The translations under genes and the position numbers were made by a program. A stretch of DNA of 64,000 nt from contig NZ_FXWK01000001.1 in assembly GCF_900177655.1 (NCBI RefSeq), forward strand, positions 2,232,001 to 2,296,000, in the 5' to 3' direction. The stretch comes from Devosia lucknowensis (lineage in GTDB: Bacteria; Pseudomonadota; Alphaproteobacteria; Rhizobiales; Devosiaceae). The notes under the pieces are model-generated. The model was not told the origin of the DNA. It saw only the letters and a list, made by a program, of their open reading frames with translations, and did not search any database. Positions 8,967 through 17,890 of this stretch are shown here, in pieces (positions within the stretch are counted from its first letter, which is position 1; each line of letters begins with the position of its first letter).

Positions 8967-10478
8967 ATGACCGACTATGTCCGCAAGATCCTGACCTCAT
9001 CTGTCTACGAAGTCGCCGAACAGACGCCGCTTGAAAAGATGCAGCTTCTGTCCGCGCGCCTTGGGCAGACGATCCTGGTCAAGCGCGAGGACCTGCAGCC
9101 GGTCTTCTCGTTCAAGATCCGCGGCGCTCACAATCGCATTGTCCATCTATCGCCCGAGGAACGAGCCCGCGGCGTAATCTGCGCGTCGGCCGGAAACCAT
9201 GCGCAGGGTGTCGCGCTGTCAGCCACAAGGCTGGGCATCCGCGCCGTCATCGTGATGCCGACCACCACCCCGCTCATCAAGGTCAATGCCGTGCGGCGAC
9301 TGGGCGGTGAAGTCGTGCTCTTCGGCGATGGGTTTGATGCGGCACGCGCATACGCTGCGGGCCTCGCCGAGCGGCATGGCTATGTTTTCGTCCACCCGTT
9401 CGACGATCCCGACGTCATCGCCGGCCAGGGCACGGTCGGCCTCGAGCTGATGCGCCAGCATCCCGAAGCCATCGGCGCCATCTACGTTCCGGTCGGGGGT
9501 GGCGGCCTTGCGGCGGGCATTGCCAGTTTCGTCAAGTTCCTGCGCCCGGAAATCCGGGTGATCGGCGTGGAGCCCGAGGAAGCGGCGAGCATGAAGGCCG
9601 CGATCGCGGCTGGCCACCCGGTGCCGCTCGACCAGGTCGGGCTGTTTGCCGATGGCGTGGCCGTCCGGCAGGTGGGCGACGAGACCTTCCGCCTCTGCCG
9701 CGAGCTGCTCGATGACATCGTGACGGTGACCGCCGACGAAATCTGCGCCGCCATCAAGGACATCTTCGACGACCATCGCGCCATCACCGAACCTGCGGGC
9801 GCGCTGGCCCTTGCAGGACTACGCCGCGATATTGAAAACGGCAACGCGCCCGAAGGCGCGTTGATCGCCATCAATTCCGGCGCCAATGTCAATTTCGACC
9901 GGCTGCGCTACGTGGCCGAACGCGCGGAAATCGGCGAACGCGCCGAAGCGCTGCTGGCGGTGACCATTCCCGAGCGTCCCGGCGCCTACCGTGCATTCAT
10001 CCGGCTGATCGGCAGCCGCGCCATCACCGAATTCAATTATCGCTACGCGGCAGGCGCCAGCGCCAATATCTTCGTCGGCATCAAGCTGGCCGGCGGCGAC
10101 GCGGAAAAGCACGACATCATCGCCATGCTCGAGCAGAACGACCACGCCGTCACCGACCTGACGGACAACGAGGTCGCCAAACTGCATGTGCGCCACATGG
10201 TCGGCGGCCGGGCAGCGGGCCTGGCCAATGAGATGGTGTTCCGTTTCCAGTTTCCCGAGCGCCCCGGCGCCTTGTTGAAATTCCTGGAAGGTCTCAACGA
10301 CGCCTGGAACATCACCCTCTTCCACTACCGCAACCACGGTGCCGACTATGGCCGGGTCCTGGTGGGGATCGAGGTGCCGCCCGAGACCCGATCAGACCTC
10401 TTCGCGCACATCGATGCCATCGGCTTTCCCTATTGGGACGAAACAAAAAATACGGCCTATCAGCAATTTCTGGAATAG
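8967..10478 (+). CDS. ilvA: threonine ammonia-lyase, biosynthetic (two ACT-like domains)
   Basis: IlvA is the PLP enzyme that converts threonine to 2-oxobutanoate and ammonia, the first step of isoleucine synthesis. The 503-residue product is the long, allosteric form. The PLP lysine is K50 in FSFKIRGAHN, the SAGNHAQGVA loop follows, and GGGGLAAG binds the cofactor phosphate. Residues from about 325 on hold two ACT-like regulatory modules, beginning at LLAVTIPERPGAYR and MVFRFQFPERPGALLKF, which in the family mediate isoleucine feedback. The ATG follows a GGAG. A TTGACA at 8915-8920 may be the -35 element. It stands alone. Confidence 0.95.
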   Translation: MTDYVRKILTSSVYEVAEQTPLEKMQLLSARLGQTILVKREDLQPVFSFKIRGAHNRIVHLSPEERARGVICASAGNHAQGVALSATRLGIRAVIVMPTTTPLIKVNAVRRLGGEVVLFGDGFDAARAYAAGLAERHGYVFVHPFDDPDVIAGQGTVGLELMRQHPEAIGAIYVPVGGGGLAAGIASFVKFLRPEIRVIGVEPEEAASMKAAIAAGHPVPLDQVGLFADGVAVRQVGDETFRLCRELLDDIVTVTADEICAAIKDIFDDHRAITEPAGALALAGLRRDIENGNAPEGALIAINSGANVNFDRLRYVAERAEIGERAEALLAVTIPERPGAYRAFIRLIGSRAITEFNYRYAAGASANIFVGIKLAGGDAEKHDIIAMLEQNDHAVTDLTDNEVAKLHVRHMVGGRAAGLANEMVFRFQFPERPGALLKFLEGLNDAWNITLFHYRNHGADYGRVLVGIEVPPETRSDLFAHIDAIGFPYWDETKNTAYQQFLE

Positions 10479-10652
10479 CGATGGGAACCACCCAAATGGG
10501 TGGCGACATTAGGCTGACGTAAACTGCAACTACAAGGCGCGGACCTATTTCCGCCACGAGCCCATTGCAATTGCGTTTGCTGCGGGCAATCTGAAACTGA
10601 GACGCGCGGCCCGGAACCCCTGCCGCGCGTGACGTTATTGAGGGATTACATA

Positions 10653-11873
10653 ATGATCGGCACGATCAAGACTACCGGCCTTCTGGCCGCCACTGGCCTC
10701 GCCACTGTTCTCTTCATGCAGCCGGCCATGGCGCTGGAAGCCGACGCCTTCATCGAGCGCGTGGCCACCGTCTATGGCGCAATGGGTTATGACCTGAGCT
10801 TCGGCGAAGCGACCCTCAATGGCGATACCATCACTGTCGACGGTGTGACGGTCAACATGCAGGGCGCCGACGAGCCGATGGTCGTCGACACCGAACTGAC
10901 CTTTAGCGGCGTCGTCGAGAACGATGACGGCAGCTACTCCGTCGACAGCCTCTCCGTCCCGGACATCGATACCGAATTCGCCGAAGACCCGGTGGGTCAC
11001 CTGACCCTGGTCGACATGGTCGCCGAAGATCTCTGGCTTCCGCCCGAGGGTGATACCAGCGCCGTGTCGCTGCTCCAGACCGTCGGCCGCGTCGCCTCCG
11101 GCCCGCTGACCATCACCCGCGATGGGGCCGAAGTGATCAAGTTCGACGGCATGGATTTCAGCTCGGAGTTCACCTACGACTCCTCCGACGCCCTCGAGGA
11201 AGTCATCTCGAGCTTCACCATCAGCAACATCTGGGCCGATCTGTCGACCGTCGGCGAAGAGGAGCCGGAAGCCGGCGCCGTGATCACCGCGCTTGGGCTC
11301 ACCAACATCGCCGGCAATATCAGCCAGTCGATGACCTGGACCATGGCCGATGGCCACATCGTCATGGATGAATTCCTGTTCGATTTCGCCGATATCGGCA
11401 AGCTCGACATCAAGTTCGACTTCTCCGGCTTCACCCCGGAAATGCTCGACAAGATCTACGCCATGCAGAGCTCCGACCTCGACCCGGCAAGCGAGGAAGC
11501 CCAGGCTCAGCAGATGATGGCCGGAATGGAGATCGCCCAGGCGATGACCATCACCAGCGCATCCATCCGCTATGACGACGCCGGCCTGGCCCCGAAACTG
11601 CTCGACATGTTCGCCGCACAGTCCGGTGCCGACCGCGCCGCCTTCGTCGAAGGTCTCAAGGCAATGCTGCCGGCCATGATCGCCGAGAGCGGCGTTCCGG
11701 CCCTCAACGACGTCGTCGTGCCGCCGGTCTCGGCCTTCCTCGACGATCCCAAGAACCTCGAAGTGGTGGTCCAGCCCCCGACCCCGACCAGCGTCCTGGT
11801 CCTGGCGGCTGCCGCCTCCAACCCGGCCAGCCTGATCCAGGCCCTGGGATTTGCGGTCAATTCGAACCAGTAA
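10653..11873 (+). CDS. uncharacterised exported protein
   Basis: I do not recognise this 406-residue protein. It has a signal peptide (TTGLLAATGLATVLFMQPAMA, cleavage near residue 29) and is very acidic, with repeated short beta-strand stretches such as GDTITVDGVTVNM and SVDSLSVPDI. That pattern resembles AsmA/DUF2125-like periplasmic proteins, but no motif settles it. The C-terminus, PTPTSVLVLAAAASNPASLIQALGF, is hydrophobic. I start at the ATG at 10653, which has GAGGGA eight bases before it. An imperfect terminator hairpin follows. The gene is alone between ilvA and the nucleotidase. Confidence 0.7.
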   Translation: MIGTIKTTGLLAATGLATVLFMQPAMALEADAFIERVATVYGAMGYDLSFGEATLNGDTITVDGVTVNMQGADEPMVVDTELTFSGVVENDDGSYSVDSLSVPDIDTEFAEDPVGHLTLVDMVAEDLWLPPEGDTSAVSLLQTVGRVASGPLTITRDGAEVIKFDGMDFSSEFTYDSSDALEEVISSFTISNIWADLSTVGEEEPEAGAVITALGLTNIAGNISQSMTWTMADGHIVMDEFLFDFADIGKLDIKFDFSGFTPEMLDKIYAMQSSDLDPASEEAQAQQMMAGMEIAQAMTITSASIRYDDAGLAPKLLDMFAAQSGADRAAFVEGLKAMLPAMIAESGVPALNDVVVPPVSAFLDDPKNLEVVVQPPTPTSVLVLAAAASNPASLIQALGFAVNSNQ

Positions 11874-11882
11874 GACTGCCGG

Positions 11883-11910
11883 AGCGGCGGGACCCAGGTC
11901 CCGCCGCTTT
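11883..11910 (+). terminator. terminator-like hairpin after the exported protein gene
   Basis: AGCGGCGGGACC (11883-11894) pairs with GGTCCCGCCGCT (11897-11908); only TTT follows, so termination may be weak. Confidence 0.55.
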
Positions 11911-11958
11911 GATCACGGCGATGATGAAGCCTTCATGCTTCTGTGCCATAATGCCCGC

Positions 11959-12663
11959 ATGACCGCGCTCACCTCAATGCCTCGCTCCAGCCTCGACCAC
12001 GTGACCGATTGGGTGTTCGACCTCGACAACACCCTTTATCCGCGCGAGTGCAATCTCTTCGCCCAGATCGATACGCTCATCACCCAATATGTGATGGACG
12101 TCACGGCGCTCGATTTCGCCAGCGCCCGCGAGCTGCAGAAAACCTATTATCGCGACTTCGGCACGACTCTGAACGGACTGATGCACCGGCACAGCATCGA
12201 CGCGGACCATTTCCTCAATACTGTCCACGCAATCGATTACACACCGGTGGATCCGCATCCGGACCTGGTCGAAGCCATCCGCGCCCTGCCCGGCCGCAAG
12301 TTCATCCTGACCAATGGCGATACCGGCCATGCCCGCTCCGTGCTGAGGCGCCTGGGCGGGGACGAACTGTTCGAACATGTGCACGACATCCGCGCCATGA
12401 CCTTCGTGCCCAAACCGCATCGCGCGGCTTATGACGGCTTCTTCGCCCTGCACGGCATCGATCCCACCCGCGCCATCATGTTCGACGATCTCGAGAAAAA
12501 CCTCGTCGTGCCGCACGAAGTGGGGATGGCAACGGTGCAGGTTGTGGCCGGCGACGACTTCGCCCATGAGCAGGTGGAAGCCTGGGAGCTCGGGCGCTCG
12601 ACCGGGCCGCATGTGCATCACGTCACCGCGGACCTGGCCGGATTTCTGCGCAACCTGCCCTGA
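11959..12663 (+). CDS. HAD-family pyrimidine 5'-nucleotidase
   Basis: This HAD-superfamily phosphatase is of the type annotated as pyrimidine 5'-nucleotidase (Sdt1/YjjG-like). It has 234 residues. HAD motif I is FDLDNTLYP near residue 25, motif II is the ILTNGD segment, and motifs III/IV are PKPHRAAYDGF and IMFDDLEKNLVVP. The ATG at 11959 fits the domain start; an ATG at 11935 in frame is possible. In many rhizobia this gene neighbours dapD; that link is absent here. It ends 1 bp from the convergent VOC gene. Confidence 0.85.
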   Translation: MTALTSMPRSSLDHVTDWVFDLDNTLYPRECNLFAQIDTLITQYVMDVTALDFASARELQKTYYRDFGTTLNGLMHRHSIDADHFLNTVHAIDYTPVDPHPDLVEAIRALPGRKFILTNGDTGHARSVLRRLGGDELFEHVHDIRAMTFVPKPHRAAYDGFFALHGIDPTRAIMFDDLEKNLVVPHEVGMATVQVVAGDDFAHEQVEAWELGRSTGPHVHHVTADLAGFLRNLP

Positions 12664-12664
12664 T

Positions 12665-13033
12665 CTACATGTTGTTGAGGTGAAGGATGTTTCCGTCCGG
12701 ATCCTTGAACCACGCCATCTTGAAATCGCCGGCGCTGTGAATGCCGTCGGCGAAATCCATGCCGTCATAGCGCTCGAAGCGTACGCCCTTTCCCATGAGG
12801 CTGCTGACGATCGCGTCGATCTCGTCGCCGACACCCCAGACGACCGCATTGGCCTTGTTGGTACCGGCAAAGTCGGACCGATAGACCACGAGCGTGGTCC
12901 TGCCGGTTCGGAATTCGGCCACGTCATCGTCCCCGCTGACATAGTCGAGCCCCAGCACGGTGCCGTAGAATTCGGTCGCGCGCTTCATGTCCGCGACGGC
13001 CACGATGGCCGCGCTGTCCTTGTCCTTGAGCAT
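12665..13033 (-). CDS. VOC-family (glyoxalase/bleomycin-resistance fold) protein
   Basis: A single vicinal-oxygen-chelate domain of 122 residues. It has the paired beta-alpha-beta-beta-beta modules, with DMKRATEFYGTVLGLDYV at the N-terminus and KMAWFKDPDGNILHLNN at the C-terminus, where the terminal Glu ligand is replaced by His/Asn. The substrate is not predictable: the family includes glyoxalases, dioxygenases and drug-binding proteins. It is divergent from the ABC exporter gene with about 110 bp between them. Confidence 0.85.
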   Translation of the reverse strand: MLKDKDSAAIVAVADMKRATEFYGTVLGLDYVSGDDDVAEFRTGRTTLVVYRSDFAGTNKANAVVWGVGDEIDAIVSSLMGKGVRFERYDGMDFADGIHSAGDFKMAWFKDPDGNILHLNNM

Positions 13034-13144
13034 CTCGCATCCTCGCCTCTTGCTATCACCGGAACGTCGGGAGAGAGCGCAGGTTGCGCATTATCGCCGA
13101 ACTAGCCCCTAGGCGGCGCGACGGAGCAGCACTAGATTTAGGGT

Positions 13145-15022
13145 ATGACCGACCTTCCCGGGCGACGCCCGCCGCCCCTTCCTGAAACGGCTCTCACCTT
13201 TCGCGAGCAGCTCGAGAATTTTCGGCTGCTCGGCCGGCTGCTCGTGCAGATCTGGCACACCAGCCCTCCTCTGGCGGTCGCCAGCGTCTGCCTGCGTCTT
13301 CTCGGCGCACTGCAGCCCATCGCCATGCTCTGGGTGGGCAAGCTCATCATCGACGAGGTCGTACGCCTCAGCGGCATCACCGCGCCCGGCCCGGCATTTG
13401 GTGACTGGTGGGCCAGCGGCACGCTCAATCACGTCGTCACGCTGCTGCTGATCGAACTTGCGCTGGTCGTCGGCATAGACATCATCAACCGGGCCATGAA
13501 CCTGGTCGACTCGATCCTGAGCGAGCTGCATTCAAACCAGATGAGCGTCGATCTGATGGCGCATGCGGCAAAGCTCGACCTGCGGCATTTCGAAAGCGCG
13601 GAATATCAGGACCGGCTCGAACGCGCCCGACGGCAGGCCGCCGGCCGTAATGCGCTGCTCTCCGTGCTGTTCGGACAGGCGCAGAACGTGATCACCGTCG
13701 CCACCCTGGCAGCGGGCCTGTTCATCTATGCCCCCTGGCTCATCCTGCTGCTTCCCATCTCCTTCATGCCGGCGGTCTTGGGGGAAACCCGATTCAACCA
13801 GCTCGCCTATTGGCTTTCGCGCTGGCGCACGCCCGAACGCCGCGAACTCGAATACATCCGCTACATCGGCGCGACACCCGAAACCGCCAAGGAGATCAAG
13901 CTCTTTGGCCTCGGCGACTTCCTCGTCTCGCGGTTCCGGACGCTGGCCCACACGATCTTTGTCGAAAACACCCGCGTCGCCCGTCAGCGCGCCTTCTGGG
14001 GCGCCATTTTTGCGGCGATATCCACCCTGACCTACTACGCCGCCTACGGATTTATCGTGTGGCGCACCATTGCCGGTGAGTTCACCATCGGCGATCTGGC
14101 GTTCCTTTCGGGCTCGTTCCTGAGGCTCAATGGTCTCTTCCAGGCGATCCTGCTCGGCTTCACTCAGGTCGCCGCGCAGTCGATGTATCTCGACGACCTG
14201 TTCTCGTTTTTCGAGATCCAGCCCGGCATCGTGTCACCTGCCACGCCAAAGCCCTTCCCTGCGCCGCTTCGCCAGGGCATCCGCTTCGAGAATGTGGGTT
14301 TCCGCTATCCCGATACCGATACCTGGGCGGTGCGCAATCTCAGTTTCGACCTCAAGGCCGGCGAGACGCTGGCCCTGGTGGGCGAAAACGGGGCGGGCAA
14401 GACCACAATCGTCAAGCTCATCACCCGCCTCTACGATCCGGACGAAGGGCGCGTGACCATTGACGGCGTCGACCTTCGTGAGCTGTCGCTGACCGAAATC
14501 CATGCCAATATCGGCGTCATCTTTCAGGACTTCATCCGCTATTCGCTGACCGCGCGCGACAATATCGCGGTGGGCAGGATCGCGGCGCGCGAGGATGCCA
14601 CCCGCATCGACCGGGCCGCCGAGCAAAGTCTCGCCGACGGCGTCATTGCCAAGCTCCCCAAGGGCTACGACCAGCAACTCGGCAGGCTGTTCCGCGAGGG
14701 CCGCGACCTCTCGGGAGGCGAATGGCAGAAGGTCGCCATAGCCCGGGCCTATATGCGTGACGCGCAGCTGATCATTCTCGACGAACCCACCGCCGCTCTC
14801 GATGCCAAGGCGGAAGCGGAGGTCTTTGCCCGTTTCAAGGGGCTGGCGCAGGGCAAGACCGCGGTCATCATCTCACATCGCTTCTCCACCGTGCGCATGG
14901 CCGATCGCATTCTCGTGCTCGACGGCGGCGCCATTCTCGAAGCAGGGACGCACGAAGAACTGGTCGCTCTTGGCGGCCGCTATGCCGAACTGTTCGAACT
15001 CCAGGCCGCCGGATATCGCTGA
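13145..15022 (+). CDS. ABC exporter, fused membrane and ATPase domains
   Basis: A type IV half-exporter of 625 residues that would dimerise in the inner membrane. The transmembrane domain covers about residues 1-335 with six hydrophobic segments. The ATPase domain follows, with Walker A GENGAGKTT near residue 417, Q-loop VIFQDF, signature LSGGEWQK and Walker B LIILDEPTAALD. The variant signature (GEWQK instead of GQRQR) recurs in a subgroup of exporters of unknown substrate. An ArsR regulator follows 66 bp downstream, but no metal motif is visible in this protein. No convincing ribosome site precedes the ATG. Confidence 0.9.
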   Translation: MTDLPGRRPPPLPETALTFREQLENFRLLGRLLVQIWHTSPPLAVASVCLRLLGALQPIAMLWVGKLIIDEVVRLSGITAPGPAFGDWWASGTLNHVVTLLLIELALVVGIDIINRAMNLVDSILSELHSNQMSVDLMAHAAKLDLRHFESAEYQDRLERARRQAAGRNALLSVLFGQAQNVITVATLAAGLFIYAPWLILLLPISFMPAVLGETRFNQLAYWLSRWRTPERRELEYIRYIGATPETAKEIKLFGLGDFLVSRFRTLAHTIFVENTRVARQRAFWGAIFAAISTLTYYAAYGFIVWRTIAGEFTIGDLAFLSGSFLRLNGLFQAILLGFTQVAAQSMYLDDLFSFFEIQPGIVSPATPKPFPAPLRQGIRFENVGFRYPDTDTWAVRNLSFDLKAGETLALVGENGAGKTTIVKLITRLYDPDEGRVTIDGVDLRELSLTEIHANIGVIFQDFIRYSLTARDNIAVGRIAAREDATRIDRAAEQSLADGVIAKLPKGYDQQLGRLFREGRDLSGGEWQKVAIARAYMRDAQLIILDEPTAALDAKAEAEVFARFKGLAQGKTAVIISHRFSTVRMADRILVLDGGAILEAGTHEELVALGGRYAELFELQAAGYR

Positions 15023-15088
15023 AGGCGCCCGGACAAGCTGAGGTGCCAGGCTGGTCAGCCCGCACGAACCACCCTAACTATTGACGAT

Positions 15089-15427
15089 GTGCCTCACGGG
15101 ATCCCAACAGTGCCCCTGCCGGAAGACCACCATCTCACCGTCATCGCCGAGACCTACCGGCTGCTTGGAGACCCCACGCGCCTCAAGGTCGTGCTCACCT
15201 GCCTCGAAGGCCCGATTGCCGTGGGCGACATCGCCAAGGCGACCGGCGCCAGCCAATCGCTGGTCAGCCACCACCTTCGCCTGTTGCGGGCGGCCCGGCT
15301 GGTGCGCGGCACGCGGCGCAACAAGCAGGTACTTTACGAAGCGGCCGACCACCATATCGCGAGCATGCTCGCAGACATGATCGCGCATGCGGCAGAAGAT
15401 GTGGACGACGATACCCACGTCGATTGA
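15089..15427 (+). CDS. ArsR/SmtB-family zinc-type metal sensor
   Basis: A winged-helix repressor of 112 residues. YRLLGDPTRLKVVLTCLEG is the typical helix-2 start and GASQSLVSHHLRLLRAARLV is the recognition helix. The C-terminal helix carries Asp, then His at +2, His at +13 and Glu at +16, within residues about 87-103. That is exactly the alpha-5 ligand spacing of SmtB and CzrA, which bind Zn(II) or Co(II). No Cys-rich alpha-3 site is present. The start is the GTG at 15089; a GTG at 15110 is an alternative. The likely target is the CDF exporter 3.7 kb downstream. Confidence 0.88.
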   Translation: MPHGIPTVPLPEDHHLTVIAETYRLLGDPTRLKVVLTCLEGPIAVGDIAKATGASQSLVSHHLRLLRAARLVRGTRRNKQVLYEAADHHIASMLADMIAHAAEDVDDDTHVD

Positions 15428-15517
15428 ACTGGAACTCGCATCTTTGCCCGGAAATATTCAATGATCTGAAAGCTTTGATACGCCATGAGCCTCCTTCCGG
15501 GGCATGGTGGATTGAAC

Positions 15518-17218
15518 ATGACTGCAATTGGCATCGATCTGGGAACCACCAATTCCCTGGTTTCCGTGTTCGAAGACGGACGTGCCCGGCTGCTGCCCAA
15601 TGCCCTGGGCGACTATCTGACCCCATCAGTCGTCGGCCTTGCCGACGATGGCAGGACAATGCTGATGGGCAAGGCTGCGCTGAGCCGCCTCGCGCTTCAT
15701 CCGGACCGCACCGCAGCGCGCTTCAAGCGCCTCATGGGAACGAAGACCTCGATAAAGCTGGGCCGCAGCAGCTTCGACGCCACCCAGCTTTCGGCATTCG
15801 TGCTGCGTGCCCTCAAGGCGGACGCCGAAGCGGCACTTGGCATCCCGGTCGATGCGGCGGTCATTTCCGTACCGGCCTATTTCAATGCCATTCAGCGGCA
15901 GGCAACCAAGGACGCTGCCGAGATTGCCGGGCTCAAGGTGACCCGCCTCATCAATGAACCCACCGCAGCGGCCTTGGCCACCGGCCTGCTCGACCGTACC
16001 GCCGAGACGACCTTCGTGGTGCTCGACCTCGGCGGTGGCACGTTCGACGTATCCGTCCTCGAAATGTTCGACGGCGTCATGGAGGTTCGGGCCAGCGCCG
16101 GTGACGCCATGCTCGGCGGCGAGGACTTCACCCGTCAGCTTGCCAGGCATCTGTCGGGTGAGGCGGGCATCGACTTCTCGTCCCTACCTGCCACCGAGGC
16201 CGAGCATCTGTTGTCCATCACCGAGCGCTTCAAGCGCGAACTGGCCACGGGCGACCAGGCGACCGCCTCGGCGCAAATCGCGGGACGCATCCACGACTTC
16301 CGCATCAATCGCAACGCCTTCGAGAAGACCACAGCGGACCTCTTGGCGCGTATGCGCCGCCCCATCGACCGCTGTCTCTATGATGCTCGGATTGATGTCG
16401 CGCGCATAGACAAGGTCGTCCTGGTCGGGGGCGCAACGCGTATGCACGCTGTCCGCTCACTTGCCGCGCGCATTTTCCGGCAGCTACCGGTGCAGATAAT
16501 CGATCCCGATCACGCCATCGCCCTCGGCGCCGCGATCCAGGCGGGACTCGCCACAAGGGACGCGGCTCTCGATGACGTGGTGATGACCGACGTGGCGCCA
16601 TTTTCCCTCGGGATCAGCAGCGCCACCCGAAGCGGACAACACCTGCTCGATGGCCTCTTCGCACCCATCATCGAGCGCAACACGCCCCTGCCCGCCAGCC
16701 GCAGTCGCACATTCTCGACCATCAGCGACAACCAGCTGATCATCGAAATCGAGGTCTACCAGGGCGAAGCGGCGACCGTTGCGGACAACATCGCGCTCGG
16801 CAAGCTCAATGTACCCGTACCGCCGGCCCCGGCGGGTAGAGAAGCCATCGATGTCCGCTTCACCTATGACACCAGCGGGCTCCTGGCCGTCGACACTACG
16901 ATCCTCTCGACCAGCGCCAAATTCTCGACGCTGATCGACAATCTCGCCCAGGCGCTGTCTCCTGCTGAAAAGGCGAGGCGGCTGCAGGAAATGGACGCGC
17001 TCAAGGTTCATCCCCGCGAGGACGCCCGCAACCGCGCGCTGCTCGAAGCCATCGACCAGCTCCATGCCATGCTGCTGGGCGAAGATCGCGCGCAGGCGCA
17101 GGCACTGCGCATTCGGTTCGAGGTCGCGCTGGCCGGACAGGATCCGAAGGTGATCGAACTCGAACGGGAGCGGATCGTCCCGCTGCTTGACCATCTGGAG
17201 CGAGCCCTTGTCCGCTGA
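15518..17218 (+). CDS. HscC-like Hsp70 chaperone
   Basis: A 566-residue Hsp70 shorter than DnaK (about 640). The nucleotide domain is complete: GIDLGTTNSLV, VPAYFNAIQRQATKDAAEIAG, NEPTAAALA, LDLGGGTFDVSV and VLVGGATRM. The substrate-binding beta domain (about residues 380-490) is degenerate and the helical lid is short, with no acidic EEVD-like tail. These features match HscC rather than DnaK or HscA; no grpE or dnaJ is adjacent. I start at the ATG at 15518; the frame opens at 15485. The stop overlaps the J-like gene by 11 bp and a membrane protein follows, so the three form one operon. Confidence 0.88.
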   Translation: MTAIGIDLGTTNSLVSVFEDGRARLLPNALGDYLTPSVVGLADDGRTMLMGKAALSRLALHPDRTAARFKRLMGTKTSIKLGRSSFDATQLSAFVLRALKADAEAALGIPVDAAVISVPAYFNAIQRQATKDAAEIAGLKVTRLINEPTAAALATGLLDRTAETTFVVLDLGGGTFDVSVLEMFDGVMEVRASAGDAMLGGEDFTRQLARHLSGEAGIDFSSLPATEAEHLLSITERFKRELATGDQATASAQIAGRIHDFRINRNAFEKTTADLLARMRRPIDRCLYDARIDVARIDKVVLVGGATRMHAVRSLAARIFRQLPVQIIDPDHAIALGAAIQAGLATRDAALDDVVMTDVAPFSLGISSATRSGQHLLDGLFAPIIERNTPLPASRSRTFSTISDNQLIIEIEVYQGEAATVADNIALGKLNVPVPPAPAGREAIDVRFTYDTSGLLAVDTTILSTSAKFSTLIDNLAQALSPAEKARRLQEMDALKVHPREDARNRALLEAIDQLHAMLLGEDRAQAQALRIRFEVALAGQDPKVIELERERIVPLLDHLERALVR

Positions 17219-17888
17219 ATGGCCATGGTCCGCACTGGGGCTCGATGAACCCGCCACAGGCGAGCGCGACATCAAGCGCGCCTATGCCGCACGTCTGCGG
17301 CTGATCGATATCGACCGCGACATAGCCGGCTTCGAAGCGCTCCGCGCCGCCTATGACGCCGCCCTTGATCGACTGAGCACGAGCGCCGCGGACAGCGGAC
17401 CGTCCTTCTCGGGTCAGCATCCTGACTTCGGTCGCATCGCCGCTCCGGACAGTCCGGAAGCCGACGAGCGCGACGCTGAATCCTCGATCGGCAAGATCAT
17501 CTGGCTGCTGCAGAGCCGGCACTTTGCGCCCGATGCCTGGCAGCCTCTGCTCACCGCGCCCGACATCGACACACCGGCCCTGCAGCAATATGTCGAAAGC
17601 CTCCTCGTCCGGGATCTCGAGCTTGGCCTCGAACGTGGCAACGCTCCGTCGCTGACCTGGATCGACCTCGTGGACCGGCATTTCGGCTGGTCCGAGGACA
17701 GTGTCGGGTTCGCGCGGCGGCACCCCGCTTCCAGACATCTGCTCTCGGAGCTCTACGCTGCATACGACGGCGCACCCGCCCGGCATACGCCCGTGCGGGC
17801 TCGACCGCTGCCGCTTGCCCTGAGGTGGTATGCGCTCGTCGGCTACACCGTCCTCATCTTCGCTTTCCACGCGCTGATGTTCGTCTGA
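17208..17888 (+). CDS. J-like co-chaperone candidate without HPD, membrane-anchored
   Basis: A 226-residue protein whose first 50 residues follow the J-domain helix plan of DjlB/DjlC-type partners (WPWSALGLDEP, then DIKRAYAARL, then FEALRAAYDAAL). The HPD tripeptide that triggers Hsp70 ATPase is missing; the loop reads RLIDIDRDIAG. The middle is unrecognised. The C-terminus ends in one transmembrane helix (WYALVGYTVLIFAFHALMFV), so it is tail-anchored. I use the TTG at 17208, after a GGAGCGA, overlapping the Hsp70 gene; a TTG at 17187 is also in frame. It is probably the dedicated partner of the upstream Hsp70. Confidence 0.72.
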   Translation: MSAEWPWSALGLDEPATGERDIKRAYAARLRLIDIDRDIAGFEALRAAYDAALDRLSTSAADSGPSFSGQHPDFGRIAAPDSPEADERDAESSIGKIIWLLQSRHFAPDAWQPLLTAPDIDTPALQQYVESLLVRDLELGLERGNAPSLTWIDLVDRHFGWSEDSVGFARRHPASRHLLSELYAAYDGAPARHTPVRARPLPLALRWYALVGYTVLIFAFHALMFV

Positions 17889-17890
17889 CC

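Noticed and set aside
15455..15470. TTCA-N6-TGAA element upstream of the Hsp70 gene as a second ArsR operator
   Set aside because: The half-sites are in the reverse order of the TGAA-N6-TTCA sensor operator, so it does not fit the family.
15518..17218. The Hsp70 as DnaK or HscA
   Set aside because: Short C-terminal lid, no acidic tail, no dnaJ, grpE, iscU or fdx neighbours; the layout fits HscC better.
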